Part shown: positions 53,290-64,000 of the stretch, in pieces
Position numbering within the stretch: position 1 is the first letter of the stretch
How the letters are laid out: each line of letters starts with the position of its first letter
Origin: Dryococelus australis
Lineage: Eukaryota; Arthropoda; Insecta; Phasmatodea; Phasmatidae
Direction: 5' to 3'
Assembly (NCBI GenBank): GCA_029891345.1
Contig: CM057006.1
Coordinates: 45,940,556-46,004,555, forward strand
Length of the DNA stretch: 64,000 nt
Program-made: the position numbers and the translations under genes
The notes under the pieces: generated by a model
What the model was told of the DNA's origin: nothing
Seen by the model: the letters and a program-made list of their open reading frames with translations, nothing else
Database searches by the model: none

Positions 53290-53575
53290 TGTCATAAGTA
53301 GTCGCAGGTTGTCCCAAGTAGTCGCCGGTAGTCACGGGTGGTCACAGGTAGTCGCAGATAGTCACGGGTAGTCGCAGGTTGTCGCAGGTAGTCACGGGTA
53401 GTCGCGAGTAGTCGCAGATAGTCACGGGTAGTCGCGAGTAGTCGCAGATAGTCACGGGTAGTCGCAGGAAGTCACGGATAATCATGGGTAGTCGTAGGTA
53501 GTCGCAAGTTGTCACGGGTAATAATGGGTAGTTTTAGTTAGTCACGGGTTGTCACAGGTATTTATGGGTAGTCGC
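53290..53575. repeat. 10-bp minisatellite GTAGTCRCRG
   Basis: Roughly two dozen variants of GTAGTCGCAG and GTAGTCACGG in tandem, decaying at the right end. Confidence 0.85.
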
Positions 53576-54864
53576 ATAAATAGGTATATATTTCAATAGC
53601 TCCTTAAAACCTGAGCGAAGCGATGGCGGGCTGTTAGTAGCAAATAAACCTAAAATATTTGTATGGCCACCATTTTGAAATAAGTATCTAAGCAAGTTCA
53701 ATTATGTACGTTTACCTGATCTGTCATAGTATGACGTACTTGTCAAATTGTGAGAGAATTGCTGTGATAGTCGTCGATATATTATGTACAATCTTTATTT
53801 TTTCATTTATATCTTTGAAAATTACGGTCTAACAACATTAACTTCATAATGTAATGCTTACATGAAGTTCTGCGAGCATACAAAATGTGGTTTCAATCGA
53901 TCGAATGATTTCTGAGATATGACATTTTACCCAAAATAATAAAATGTCCACCATTTTGAAAGGAGTGCTTGGCATTGTCGAAAACTATAAAAGTCACGTG
54001 TCCGTACTAAGTATGTACTGTATATAAACCGAGTTTGGTTAAACCCGCTCGACGCGTTAAAAAATGGAAAGGGCGGGGGACACACATGTAAACACAAACA
54101 CAGATATACATACATACACACACGCAGACAGGAAAGTATTTGTTTCCTTCGGAAAGTAGGCTAGTAATTGTTACACTTGCAGATTCAATACCACAAGTTT
54201 TCAAGTGAAATAATGAAGGATCACAGACATGTCTGATGAAGTATAATACATCATCCTTGCTTGTATCATGTGAAAACAGCGGTCTTTGTATACACTATAT
54301 CCAATTGCTAACGGTCACACAATTTTTAATGGAAAACTAGGCTTAACCCCAGATATATATATGCACACATACATTTTATACATACATAATACACACACAC
54401 ATACACATTCAATCAGGATATGAAAATGAGAAGTGGTGGTGTGATAGGGACAATATTACGTTAACTTCGTTACCAGTATCAGTTGCTCAGTGAACACAAT
54501 TTTATGGTATAGCCCATTTATAAAACCCCAAAACACTCATTATTTCAAAATGTTCTCTATACGCTAAATTTTTTGTTTCATCAAGTTTATACTTCTCTCG
54601 CTTAATTCATTATCCTCCACCCCCTAAAAATAAATTTAACTTTCCGATAGCTTTCCAGAAATTTGAATGGTGGTCGAGACTTCCTATTGACAAATCTATT
54701 AACAAGTAAGCAAATATAATTTGTTAACTGAATCCCAGTTCGGATTCAGGAAACATCATCTTATAAATACTACCTTTCTGTTAGCCATAGACTGGCATCA
54801 GAGACCAGCTGCATAGTACATTTTTATTCGAGTCGGAGCAAATATCTTCATATTACGAACTTAA

Positions 54865-55098
54865 TCGCCTATTCACGATAAAGTGAGCACTTTTTAAGGC
54901 CCTGCTAAATTATTCCTTTGAATTAATGTCTATCTTTCCTCCACTTTTCAATATAAACATAGCAATATGACACAGTGTATATATATATTTCATCACTCTT
55001 GATATTAACGTGTATGGCTGCAATAAAATATATTTATTAGGGGTTAATGCATTTTGTGAGGGCCTTAAAAAGTGCTCACTTTAACATGAATAACCTAT
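54865..55098. mobile_element. Short-type TA MITE, second subfamily
   Basis: CGCCTATTCACGATAAAGTG start, TTTAACATGAATAACCTATA end; AAGGCCCTGCTAAATTATTCC as in 35025-35270. Confidence 0.8.
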
Positions 55099-56663
55099 AT
55101 AAATAATACTGTACGAAAACATGGCAAATGAATAAATGTTTTACGTGCGATAGTATTTGAATTTAGCAGTCACGTCGACTTGATTATATGCAGTTATTAA
55201 TGTGCCCCAGGTCACACTCCTCGCGCTTTTAAATTTATTCAAGCTTTGACTATAAATAATAACGCACGTTGATACGATGTTGTTTGGTTTTGAGACGTGG
55301 AAAACCTGTGAGCTGATGCAGAAGAAACGCTTACTTGTAGCTAGTTTGCGGTTAACTGAGCATTGCTAAAAATTAACTTTTTCAAAGAAATCACAGCCCC
55401 GAAATGCATATACGCTCACATAAATACCCTCTCTCCCCCGCCCCTTTTTTCCCCCTCGTGCAATCAGAAATCCTGACTCTGAGACAATAAATTATGCGAG
55501 ATCTTGACGCCAAAATAAAAGTGCACTGTTCAAACTGGCGACAACTCAGACCGGTTTAGTTTCGTTTTATACACATTAAAACCTATGTATCATTGTTTAG
55601 TGTCTCGGTGTCACATAGGTTACGTCATACAAGTGTATTGTTCCTATTGTTCAATGGTACGCGTACGGCAATGTTGATCGTACATGTGATTGAAGGGCGC
55701 GCAGTTTTCCAAAAGAAGAAAAGATGGGTTTAGAAATTAACTGCAAACCAACCAAGTTAGTTTACATAAATCGTCAAAGAAAATAAAATTATTTATTGTC
55801 GTTTTACTGTAAAATAAAACTTTTTATTTCAGAAATGAAAAAAAAAATTTAAAACTTATTTGTACACCAGTTATACCCTACGATGCATATCCAACATTCC
55901 TACACTGTAAAAAACTGTAACTACGCATGTTAATGTTAACATAGAAGCCGTATTCGAACCAGACATTTCAAGTTGCGATATCACTTTGCGAAAATCATTA
56001 CATTACTCTGTCGGAGTTTAAGAAATGCAAGTATATATAGACACATTTATGACTAGAACAGGTACGTTAGAAATTCTATTTATTTCGATTTTGGATTAGT
56101 ATTTAATTACCTTCGTATATGTCATTTCGTATGAAGGTACAAGTGTATACAATTATATATGTAAACTTATAAAATAATATATTATTTAATTAGAATGAAA
56201 CATATTTCTAACTGGGAAAAGGACCATGTCTGTATTTAGTACTGGATTACACGGGGTTTGAAAGTTTTGAGATATGAATGACCAGCGCAATAAATTTATT
56301 TCATTCTCTATGGCGCGAGCCGAGGAACCGGTCGGGTGTTTGTTCAAGGAGAACTGGCACCAGCCATTTTACATCACTGGGACGCTACTCCCTCAGCGCG
56401 GGGGTAGATCGGCTCCTTGTGAGGAACCTTGGCCACTCAGTTGGTTATCAATTAGTTTGCGGAGGCGAGGAGAAGCTAACCCCCTCGTCCGTGCTACACT
56501 TCATTTTTTGTTATGTTTTGCAGCTTCTGTCCCATTTAAACGTTGATAGTGTTACCTAGCGGGAAACTCGTGAACTGCGTGCGTGCAATTTAGTTTGTAT
56601 CTTTCCTCGCATCAGATAGCTCAGCACGCAAATTGCAAGCAAATATGGCGTCTGATATTCCCC
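55099..56663. other. No gene supported
   Basis: Contains the repeat copy at 55930-56033 and a GC-richer block (56270-56545) with overlapping 90-codon frames of unknown nature. Confidence 0.35.
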
Positions 56664-57031
56664 CTTAATATCTGTCGCTGATTTTACACTATGTCGCGGT
56701 ATGACAGGACGCATATTATCACATAGGTATGACACGACAGTATTGGCAGAATATGTATGTTCATTTAATAACCACGGAAACAATATATGTTTACATGTCA
56801 TTAATATCCTGTCACGATATGTAACTAAACCAACAAATTATCAAACTCTTGACAAAAGGACATAAATGTAGGGTCTATCAATGTATTTTCACAATTGTTG
56901 TAGGACATGTTCCTTTTGAGCTTAACTATCGCTTCATGTTTATATCGTGTGTGCAAACAGGACCTCTCGTGGCAGTTACTTCCACACACTTTCGTGATAG
57001 CTACAATCATTGTGTGAACGAACCTGTACAG
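56664..57031 (-). mobile_element. GGGCGCGTTTA MITE copy 4, truncated
   Basis: GGTATGACAGGACGCATATT and ACATGTCATTAATATCCTGTC as in copies 2 and 3; one end missing. Confidence 0.75.
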
Positions 57032-57307
57032 TAATACAGTTATCAACTGATCATTGGTTATTTGCATAGTGTAAAGGAGAGGAGCTGGCATGACGTCACA
57101 AACTAGAAGGTCTGGTCGTCTGTTAGTAGCTATATTGGTGTTGGCAAAAAATGCGCGATGGAGATTGTTGTCGGTGGCGAAGTTGTAGTAATTACTCGAT
57201 CAGAGTGATTTCAGCAAAAAATTTGAAGTTGGACGCAAAATTTCAGTGTGACTTTTCACTGGTAAGTTATTACATGTTGTTGAATTAATTTGAATATATT
57301 TGTAACT

Positions 57308-57713
57308 AGAGACTGTCCACGGTAAAGTGAGTACTTTTGAAAGCCCTGCTTAAGATCTACTTCTATGCACGTTGTGTATTCTTCCGCCTTATGTAAAATT
57401 AACACTGCCATGGGCCTCATCACTTTATTCATGCGCCGATCAAGTGAAACTATTAATGTACTAAAAAAGGAAAATATTTTAGAAATCTGCTCTTTTTTAC
57501 ACCTCGAAACATTTAAAAAAATTAAGTTGTTACAAATGGTTACTCAACACTTTTAATTTGACGTTAAGATATGGAACTATATTCTATCCATCGTTACCAA
57601 CTTTACTGGGCGTGTGTCACCAAGTACGCCCGTTTTATTATAATGCAGGCAGGGTAGAGACTTTTTTCTACGTTTGATTTCAAAAGTGCTCACTTTATCG
57701 TGGAGAGTCTTTA
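57308..57713 (-). mobile_element. Long-type TA MITE
   Basis: GAGACTGTCCACGGTAAAGTG start, CTTTATCGTGGAGAGTCTTTA end. Confidence 0.85.
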
Positions 57714-58070
57714 GCTACACACTGAGAGAAAATCGAAAAAAAAAAAAAAAAAAAAAAAAAAATTGTTTGTATAGGGCCAAATATATATTTAGTTACCTTA
57801 GTAAAACGTATTGTTGAGCAAACAAAATTTGAAGAGAAACAAAATTACTTTTGTTTGTCTAACAAAATATATGTTTGAATAAACAAAATTTCTGTGTTGG
57901 GAGAAAAAAAATTATACTGTCAACTAAATATTTTGTTGAATCAACTGCATATATTTGTTTGGCCACTCATTTGATTGCCTTCGTTCGAAAATACAGCTCG
58001 AGAGTTTGTTTGTATTTTTGTGAGAATTAGGATAGTAAACGTGTTTGTTAGTGCATCTATTGATGCGTAA

Positions 58071-60212
58071 CAATCGTGCAAACCCATTAATAAGAACTGC
58101 AACAAGAGACAGACAAGTAAAGCTCTAAAACTTGAAATATTTGTTTCCACACGTTGCCCAATATTTGAGTTGTATCTATTTAAAAGCTTCCCGATGTTAT
58201 CAGTTGGCACATTAGCTGACATTGAGGCGTCATGTTTAGATGCGGAAGTTAATACAATAATACAGCGATTGCCGTCAAAAAAATCTCCTGGTATTGACGG
58301 TATTCCATACTAATCTTACAAAACGTATTGGGATATTATTGGTACCGACTTCTGCGAAGTTGTTCGCGATGTGCTTGAAAGAGGGGAGTTATGCAAGTCT
58401 CATAAAGAAGGGATAATTGTTCTTATACCCAAAATATCCATTCCACTTAAACCCGCGGATTATAGGACAATTACACTTTTATGTGCCGATCATAAAATAA
58501 TTGCTCGGTTTTGTGCGACCCGATTAACCAAGGGATTGTCAGATATTATTGGTCCCGGCCAGACATGTACTGTTCCAGGACGTTCCATTTTACAAGGCGT
58601 GCTTTCCCTAATGGACATTCAATTACTTTCATCAATACAACACAGTAAAATGGCCATCTTGGGTATTGATATGGATAAGGCATTCGATAGAGTGGCTCAT
58701 AAATTTTTACTTCATGTTATGCATCATTTCGATTTTCCAGCCAATGCAGTACAGTGGGTGCGGATGGTGTGTACCGGAATTTGGTCACGGCCGTTGGTTA
58801 ACGGATTCCTTACCCCACCAATTAAGATCGAGAGTTCAGTTCGACAAGGATACCCGCTATCTATGATTTTATTTACTATCGCCATTGAACCTCTGTGCAG
58901 AATGCTCAGTGCCCGCTTGCAAGGATTCCCCGTAGCGAACCTGTCCTTTAAGTTAAATGCCTATGCTGATGACATCACATGTGCCGTTCGTTCACAGCGG
59001 GAAATTACAGACACGGCAGAATGCCTGGACCTTTTTCGCAGCGTCTCTAATCTGCGAGCGAATGCTAACAAAACTGCCGTACTGGAGCTAAGCGCGACCA
59101 GCGAGCCATTTGACGACGTTTTTCCTTTTCGGAGGGCCGAAACTGTGAAAATAATGGGCATATACTTCCACGCAGACGCCACTCTTATGTTGCATTATAA
59201 TTGGAACATGACAATATATAAACTCCGTGCTCGTCAAATAGAAATGCATTATCGTCGTACACATATTATACAGCGAGTTACTTTAATAAATGCATTCTTA
59301 CTTGCGAAGCTGTGGTATGTGTCACATATATTCCCACTACCACGTCAACAAAGTGCACAAATACTACAGATTGCTGGCCGCATGTTGTGGAAGTCTTATA
59401 TATTTAAATTATCTAGGCCGCAACTTTATCTTTCCTTGCAAGACGGAGGCCTGAGTCTAATTAATCACGTTTTGAAGTGTGAGGCCTTATATCAGCCTTC
59501 AGCAATTGCGACAATTTTGCGCCCAGAGGACATTTACGCAGCATTACAGAAAATGATGTGGTCTGAAGTTAGACGCATGCCACTTCAATACCGTCAGGCA
59601 AAGGAGGCACTCGCAACTCCAGTAGAACACTTACCGGAAGGGACAGTCGCATCAGCGAGATATTTGTACATTCGGGCTTCCAAAACGTCGGCAGTCATAC
59701 CATTTGTTGTGAATCGCACCCCAACCATCCGCTGGAGGCGCCCATGGAAAATACTTGCCGATCCTAACCTTTCCTCGGATCTTCGAGCTGCAGCATTTGG
59801 CTTCTACAATAATATCGTGACAACTCAGCAGCGTAAATACAGCATTCACCTGACAGCTGACCCTGCATGCCCGCTGTGTGGCAACACCGACACGGCCTTT
59901 CATAGGGTAATTTCCTGTGTTTATGCAGCTCGCATCTGGCAGTGGTGTCGCGTACGAGCACGAAAAATAATTCGCGATGAACGTGGAGATGTCAGCGACA
60001 CGCACATGCTTCATTGCGATTTCTTCACCTTCCCCTCAGTTCGACGAAGAGCTGCGGCCTGGTTTGTACTTCATGCGATCGGTTTTTTGGTGGACTGTTC
60101 GACACCGGTGACAGTTCAAGACTTTATCCAGCTTCTTCGTCAAGATAGGTGGAACATGGTGCGGCGTGGCACATTGCGTCAGTGGTACGGCAATTTTTTA
60201 TTTTCATTCTGA
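58071..60212 (+). pseudogene. LINE reverse transcriptase with one in-frame stop
   Basis: Reads from 58071 to the TGA ending at 60212, broken by TAA at 58311-58313, right after SPGIDGIPY, where L1/Tx1-type proteins have an EFYK motif. RT landmarks follow in order: ADYRTITLLCADHKI, LGIDMDKAFDRV (first Asp), SSVRQGYPLSMILF, NAYADDITCAV (YADD catalytic pair). The C terminus has a CCHC knuckle (CPLCGNTDTAFHRVISC) as in L1/Tx1-like LINEs. Over 600 codons without further stops indicate a young copy. The clade assignment is by motif only. Confidence 0.85.
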
Positions 60213-60600
60213 CGTTCACGCCTACAGGAAGTGCGTGTATATTACCGAGGTTGGGTGTACGCCTTGCGCTGCCCACCCCTCGGTCCTTACAAGTGTACAA
60301 TTTAATGTTCCAGTAGTAATCGTCGATAGGTGGTAGTGTTATAAGTCAGTGTCACGTGTCGGGGTGTACGTCGCGCGCTGCCCCTCACGTTAAATAATTT
60401 TTTATGTGTTCATCGACTTTGTCAGTAAAACCAGTTCACCAAATGTTCATATCGTTTTGTGCCCCTATGTAAGAATTGTGTAGATATTTTATTGAAAATT
60501 TATTATTGTTTATATTGTGGGTTGAATGTGTACTGTATAATAGGCTGAGGGTAAATGCCTCTGTATATAGTTTGTGATAATAAATCTATTTTTAAAAAAA
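58071..60600 (+). mobile_element. Non-LTR retrotransposon (LINE), 5'-truncated
   Basis: One reverse transcriptase frame followed by about 390 bases of 3' UTR ending ATAATAAATCTATTTTTAAAAAAA at about 60600. Upstream of 58071 the frame is closed; endonuclease is missing. Confidence 0.85.
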
Positions 60601-61480
60601 GTGAGTTAGTGCGCAGGTCTGCTCCACGTAATTGAATGTTTTAGAGTTCAAATCTCCGACGGGAATTGAGTTTTTTTATGTGACACATTATGGCTGTTTA
60701 TGACTTATGTTATTGTTAGAAAATGTTTATTTCCAGAATATCTTTGTCTAAAAGTAATAATACGCAAGTACCAGCACAGTACAGTCGACGAGCAGTGGTG
60801 GTTTGCTAATCACATCGATTGTTTTCTAAAGTAGTTAATTTGATCTGTATAGCGCGAGTAATGTTAACAGGCACACATGAAAGTCTTAAGTCTAATATTG
60901 TAACAGTTCTGTCTTCTTTTGGCCGTATAACCGTAAAAGCGTATTTAATTACACAGAGCACAAGATTGATTATTATGACCATTAAAGTTACACATTTAAA
61001 AACAGGGGCGTAGCCGGGATGGGGGGGGGGGGGTAATATATTGGGACTCCCCTCCCATCATCGAAATGAAAATAAAATTTGAAAACAAAATGATGAATTT
61101 TATTTTATATTAATTCAAGGAATATGTGATCTTCCTTGAACATGAAGAATGCTTATAGCATTATGTAGTTCCATATCTGTACACGAAGCCATTGATTATA
61201 AATAATTATGTAACTATAAATTTTGTAATAATACAGGTTTTGTATTTTGTTTAAAAATATAAATATGAAATCTCGCTCCCTCACCCCATCCCCAATTTAT
61301 TACATTCCTAGCTACGCCCTTGTTTAAATAATATGCCAATGTTTTAATGATTGTCATAAATGTCCGTTGTACATACATGTGAATAAAGTACCATGTTTTC
61401 CATTTTAAAAAAAATTACTAAGGCGTAGCGTTCGGACACAGATGATCTAGGTTCGAATCTCGGTCGAACTTATAAAGTTT
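60601..61480. other. Two tRNA-like fragments and a G run
   Basis: Box-B-like GAGTTCAAATCTCC near 60650 and AGGTTCGAATCTCG near 61450, each followed by T-rich DNA; G13 run near 61021. Neither fragment is a full tRNA. Confidence 0.4.
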
Positions 61481-61685
61481 TTTTATATCGGCCCAAACTG
61501 TTTACTGTGCGTGTAGCCAAACAAATATTTAGTTACATCAACCAAATCTTACAAATTGGGCAACCAAATGAGAACAACAAAATAATTTGGTTTCAGCAAC
61601 AAAATATTTCACTGCCCCTATACAAACAAATAATTTGGTTGCTCCAAACAAACCTTGTTTGATTCAACAAAACCTTTTTCTCAGT

Positions 61686-62647
61686 GAAGTGTATTCATAA
61701 TGTACACTCTAAACGTTCGGTTTTCTTTACAGGTTCCGTAAAGCTTTAATATTGGATTGCAGCACACACATGTGCTACGCCCATTAAATAATTAAATATT
61801 TTTGTGAAATTAATCTGGGTTACGTTACGCCATCTTGGATCGTCAGTTACAGTTGCTCTGCCTATATGCCTACGGAGCCCCTGAGCTAAGTTCTTACGTT
61901 CTCCTAACTGAGTTGGTGTGAAAAAAATCATTTATTAATTTTAATTTGCATATTTTGAAATTGTTTTTAAAGAAACTAAAATTAAAAATAAGAGATACGT
62001 ACGAGAGGACCATACTCATAGTTACGGCCACACAAAGCAATGCAAATTTAGAAAAAAACAAAAAGAACAGAAGAGCTGCTACATGATACTTAGTATTTGC
62101 ACAGGTATTTATTTAATTCATGATGTTTCAACCAAAATATATATTTTTCAATTAAATCACGTTTATTTCCACTCAAGCCTCTGCGAGACAGCGAGTGGTA
62201 GTTTTGATTAGCGTCTTCCTAGTGTCTCTTGTATGTTGTTTGTTACCTACGGAGATTGGATGTTGCAAGTGTTCCTGACCTGCAAATATCTTTGGTAAGA
62301 AATACACATTGTGGTAAGAATCAATCAGGTTGTGTTTGTGTGTGTATTATACACTTCACGGTAGAAGTTAGACCTGGTTGAGGTGTCAACGCCTAAACCA
62401 ATTACAAATGAAGTATAAATGTAAGAGTTTTTTAATTCTACCTTTAGATTTGAACTGTGAGCATAAAGCAAACAGTAATGTGTTCGTTTAACCCGACAGA
62501 TGTACAATCAGTCGAAAGCAACGAGTCAAAGCGTAAGAATTGCACTTAATACTGCCCATAAATTACATGCAGATTTTAAATCCTTTTCAGTGAACAATAC
62601 AGAAATATTGACACATGTTTTAACACGTTGTCTGGACATAGCTACAG
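61686..62647. other. No gene recognised
   Basis: AT-rich sequence without element ends. Confidence 0.35.
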
Positions 62648-63680
62648 CCCGTCAGTCATCCGTCTGTATTTTTTTCTCGTCCGTTAGTTGAAAGCGACTC
62701 ACAACAATCCGTCGTCCGTCGATCCTTTTGTCCGGCAAAATTTCAGTGTGACAACTTAACAACCGTGATCTTTCTTTCGTAAAAGTTAAATTTTGGTTGG
62801 AAATACATTTTCAAAAGAAGACATTTTCGGGAAATATTTTTTTTACGTGATGAGAATTTGTACTAAATTATTGTTTGCGTTTAAAATTCCAGAATTTAAC
62901 ACCAAACATAACAACTCAGCCTTGCATCTTTCATTTTATTTCAAAGTGCGTATTCACGTCTACGGGATGTCGTAGTGGTCCGTCCGTCCTTTCGTCGAAA
63001 GTGAAAGCTTGAGATATATGGGCGCGTTTAAACGGTGATAGTAGCTATCACGAAAGTGTGTGACAGTAACTACCGCGATAATTCCTGTTTACACACACGA
63101 TCCAGACAAGCTGCGATAGTTAACCTCGAAAGGGACATGTCCTGCAACACTTGTGTAAATACACTGGTAGGCCCTACATTTATATCCTTTTGTCAAGAGG
63201 TTAGTATTTATTGCGGTAGTTAAATGTCGTGACAGAATATTAATGGCATGGAAACATATATTGTTCCCGTGGTTTATTACATGACAGTAAATATGCTGTC
63301 AATAGCCACTGTCGTATCATAACTATGTGATGATATACGTCCTGTCATACCGCCATATAGTGTAAGGACCGCGACAGATATTGACAGAATGAAAATAACT
63401 CTGCAATGGTACTGTCAAAGTGAACACATGTACAAATGTGACCCACACTATCACGATAGTGATACTACACGGTTCACACTGTGATAGTTGCATGTTCTGT
63501 CACGACAGTTACCATGAACTATCTGGCTCGAGCTGATATCGCGGCGGTGCGACCTTAACTATAGTTCAATTTACACGGCGACAGTAATGCGAGAGTAGCT
63601 CTCGCGATATAAACTATCGTGAATTAATATCGTCGTGTAAACTCACCCTATTTGACGGATTGGCGGATATTCCCACTTAC
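62648..63680. mobile_element. GTCCGTCC family copy 4, host of a nested MITE
   Basis: Parts 62648-63019 and 63649-63680 join as GAGATATAT-TTGACGGATTGGCGGA, the uninterrupted order of the copy at 24.6-25.2 kb. Confidence 0.7.
63020..63648 (+). mobile_element. GGGCGCGTTTA MITE copy 3, TSD TAT
   Basis: GGGCGCGTTTAAACGGTGAT to GTCGTGTAAACTCACCC, with TAT at 63017-63019 and 63649-63651; 629 bp, same orientation as copy 1. Confidence 0.85.
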
Positions 63681-64000
63681 TACTGCGCTACTGGTCCACG
63701 TCGTACTGTACAACGTTTATTATTGGCCTGCTGTCAACCATTATAATACCGAGATCACAGTCTTCCAGTCAGATATTATTTTATGGTTAACATAATTTAC
63801 AACAGTCTGTCATGTTCGTCTGTATAGTAAAACAAAAATGTGACATTTGTTTCACGAAATTGTTCGTTGATGAGTTAAATTGCTCACGTAAAATCATGAT
63901 AAAAATATGAAAACAAATTATATTATTTTGATTTTTGGCTTTAGGTGTCCAGATATTTCCAGATTTACTTCGCTCGATCTTCACTTGGGCATACCGCTCA

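Larger units (their letters stand above)
52575..53640. mobile_element. Insertion in the tandem array, RTE/SINE-like edges
   Basis: Starts with GGCTGATCTCGGAAACTACAGG-type sequence and ends CTGAGCGAAGCGATGGCGGG, edges typical of a retroposon group. Inside are a long TA MITE and a 10-bp minisatellite. Confidence 0.5.
51470..54060. repeat. Degenerate tandem array, period about 280 bp
   Basis: A CCTAAAATATTTATATGGCC-ACCATTTTGAAA block recurs at 51470, 51752, 52026, about 52310, 53649 and 53930. Between blocks each unit has a TACAAAATTTGGT stretch and a GAGATATGACAT stretch in the same order. The array is interrupted at about 52575-53640. Confidence 0.7.
57722..61685. mobile_element. Inverted arms CACTGAGA around a LINE
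   Basis: The left arm (57722-57965) and right arm (61490-61685) are inverted relatives: both start CACTGAGARAAA at the outside and share TTGTTTGTATAGGG and AACTAAATATTTTGTT-type blocks rich in AACAAA. They could be the TIRs of one 4-kb element or two MITEs. Confidence 0.5.

Noticed and set aside
61430..61480. tRNA-like GGTTCGAATCTCG segment as a real tRNA
   Set aside because: Only the T-arm half is present, followed by a T-rich tail; more like a retroposon tail.
1..64000. CRISPR array, operon or prokaryotic defence system
   Set aside because: Introns, SINEs, LINE and MITEs show this is eukaryotic nuclear DNA; no regular spacer-repeat structure was seen.

Overview
This window is eukaryotic, AT-rich and very repeat-dense: short exons with GT/AG borders, large introns, tRNA-derived SINEs, a LINE reverse transcriptase, an LTR element, many TA- and TAA-targeted MITEs, and (GA)n/(TA)n microsatellites. 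The one host gene has arthropod-type architecture, so an insect with a large genome is most likely. The species cannot be named from the sequence.

The host gene is a secreted serine protease on the + strand, spread over about 34 kb (first visible exon near 12.9 kb, stop codon at 46931). It encodes a short cysteine motif ending in GVCCV, one CUB domain, a charged linker, and a chymotrypsin-fold S1A domain with a complete His/Asp/Ser triad. Nine exons were found by motif and checked by splice phase. All junctions are phase-compatible except exon 3 to exon 4, where the CUB frame breaks. The primary-specificity pocket (Ala189, Thr190, Phe215, Asp226) resembles crab collagenase (brachyurin) rather than trypsin. 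The signal-peptide exon was not found and may lie upstream.

Nearly everything else is transposable elements. The commonest is a TA-targeted MITE superfamily with ends like GGCTGTTCACGGTAAAGTGAG: about 14 long copies (about 430 bp) and 7 short ones (about 245 bp), roughly a tenth of the window, several inserted into each other. Others are a 625-bp TIR element with 3-bp target duplications and many ACTATCGTGATAGT-like palindromes (4 copies), an internally deleted Tc1 element (2 copies with the same deletion), a GTGTCCGAATT-ended MITE (5 or more copies), a CTGGACTCACAACC-ended family rich in GTCC, an AAGCCCC-ended MITE, a long-TIR element at TTAA, a CCGCGG-rich element, a tRNA-type SINE (7 copies), and remnants of two further transposases.

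Layout: 0-12.8 kb, MITEs and transposase debris; 12.8-47 kb, the protease gene with introns full of nested elements (notably 33.7-35.7, 37.4-39.6 and 41.2-42.6 kb); 47-51 kb, AT-rich with little recognisable; 51.4-54.1 kb, a degenerate 280-bp tandem array split by a later insertion; 57.7-61.7 kb, a LINE inside two inverted arms; 62.6-63.7 kb, one MITE nested in another.
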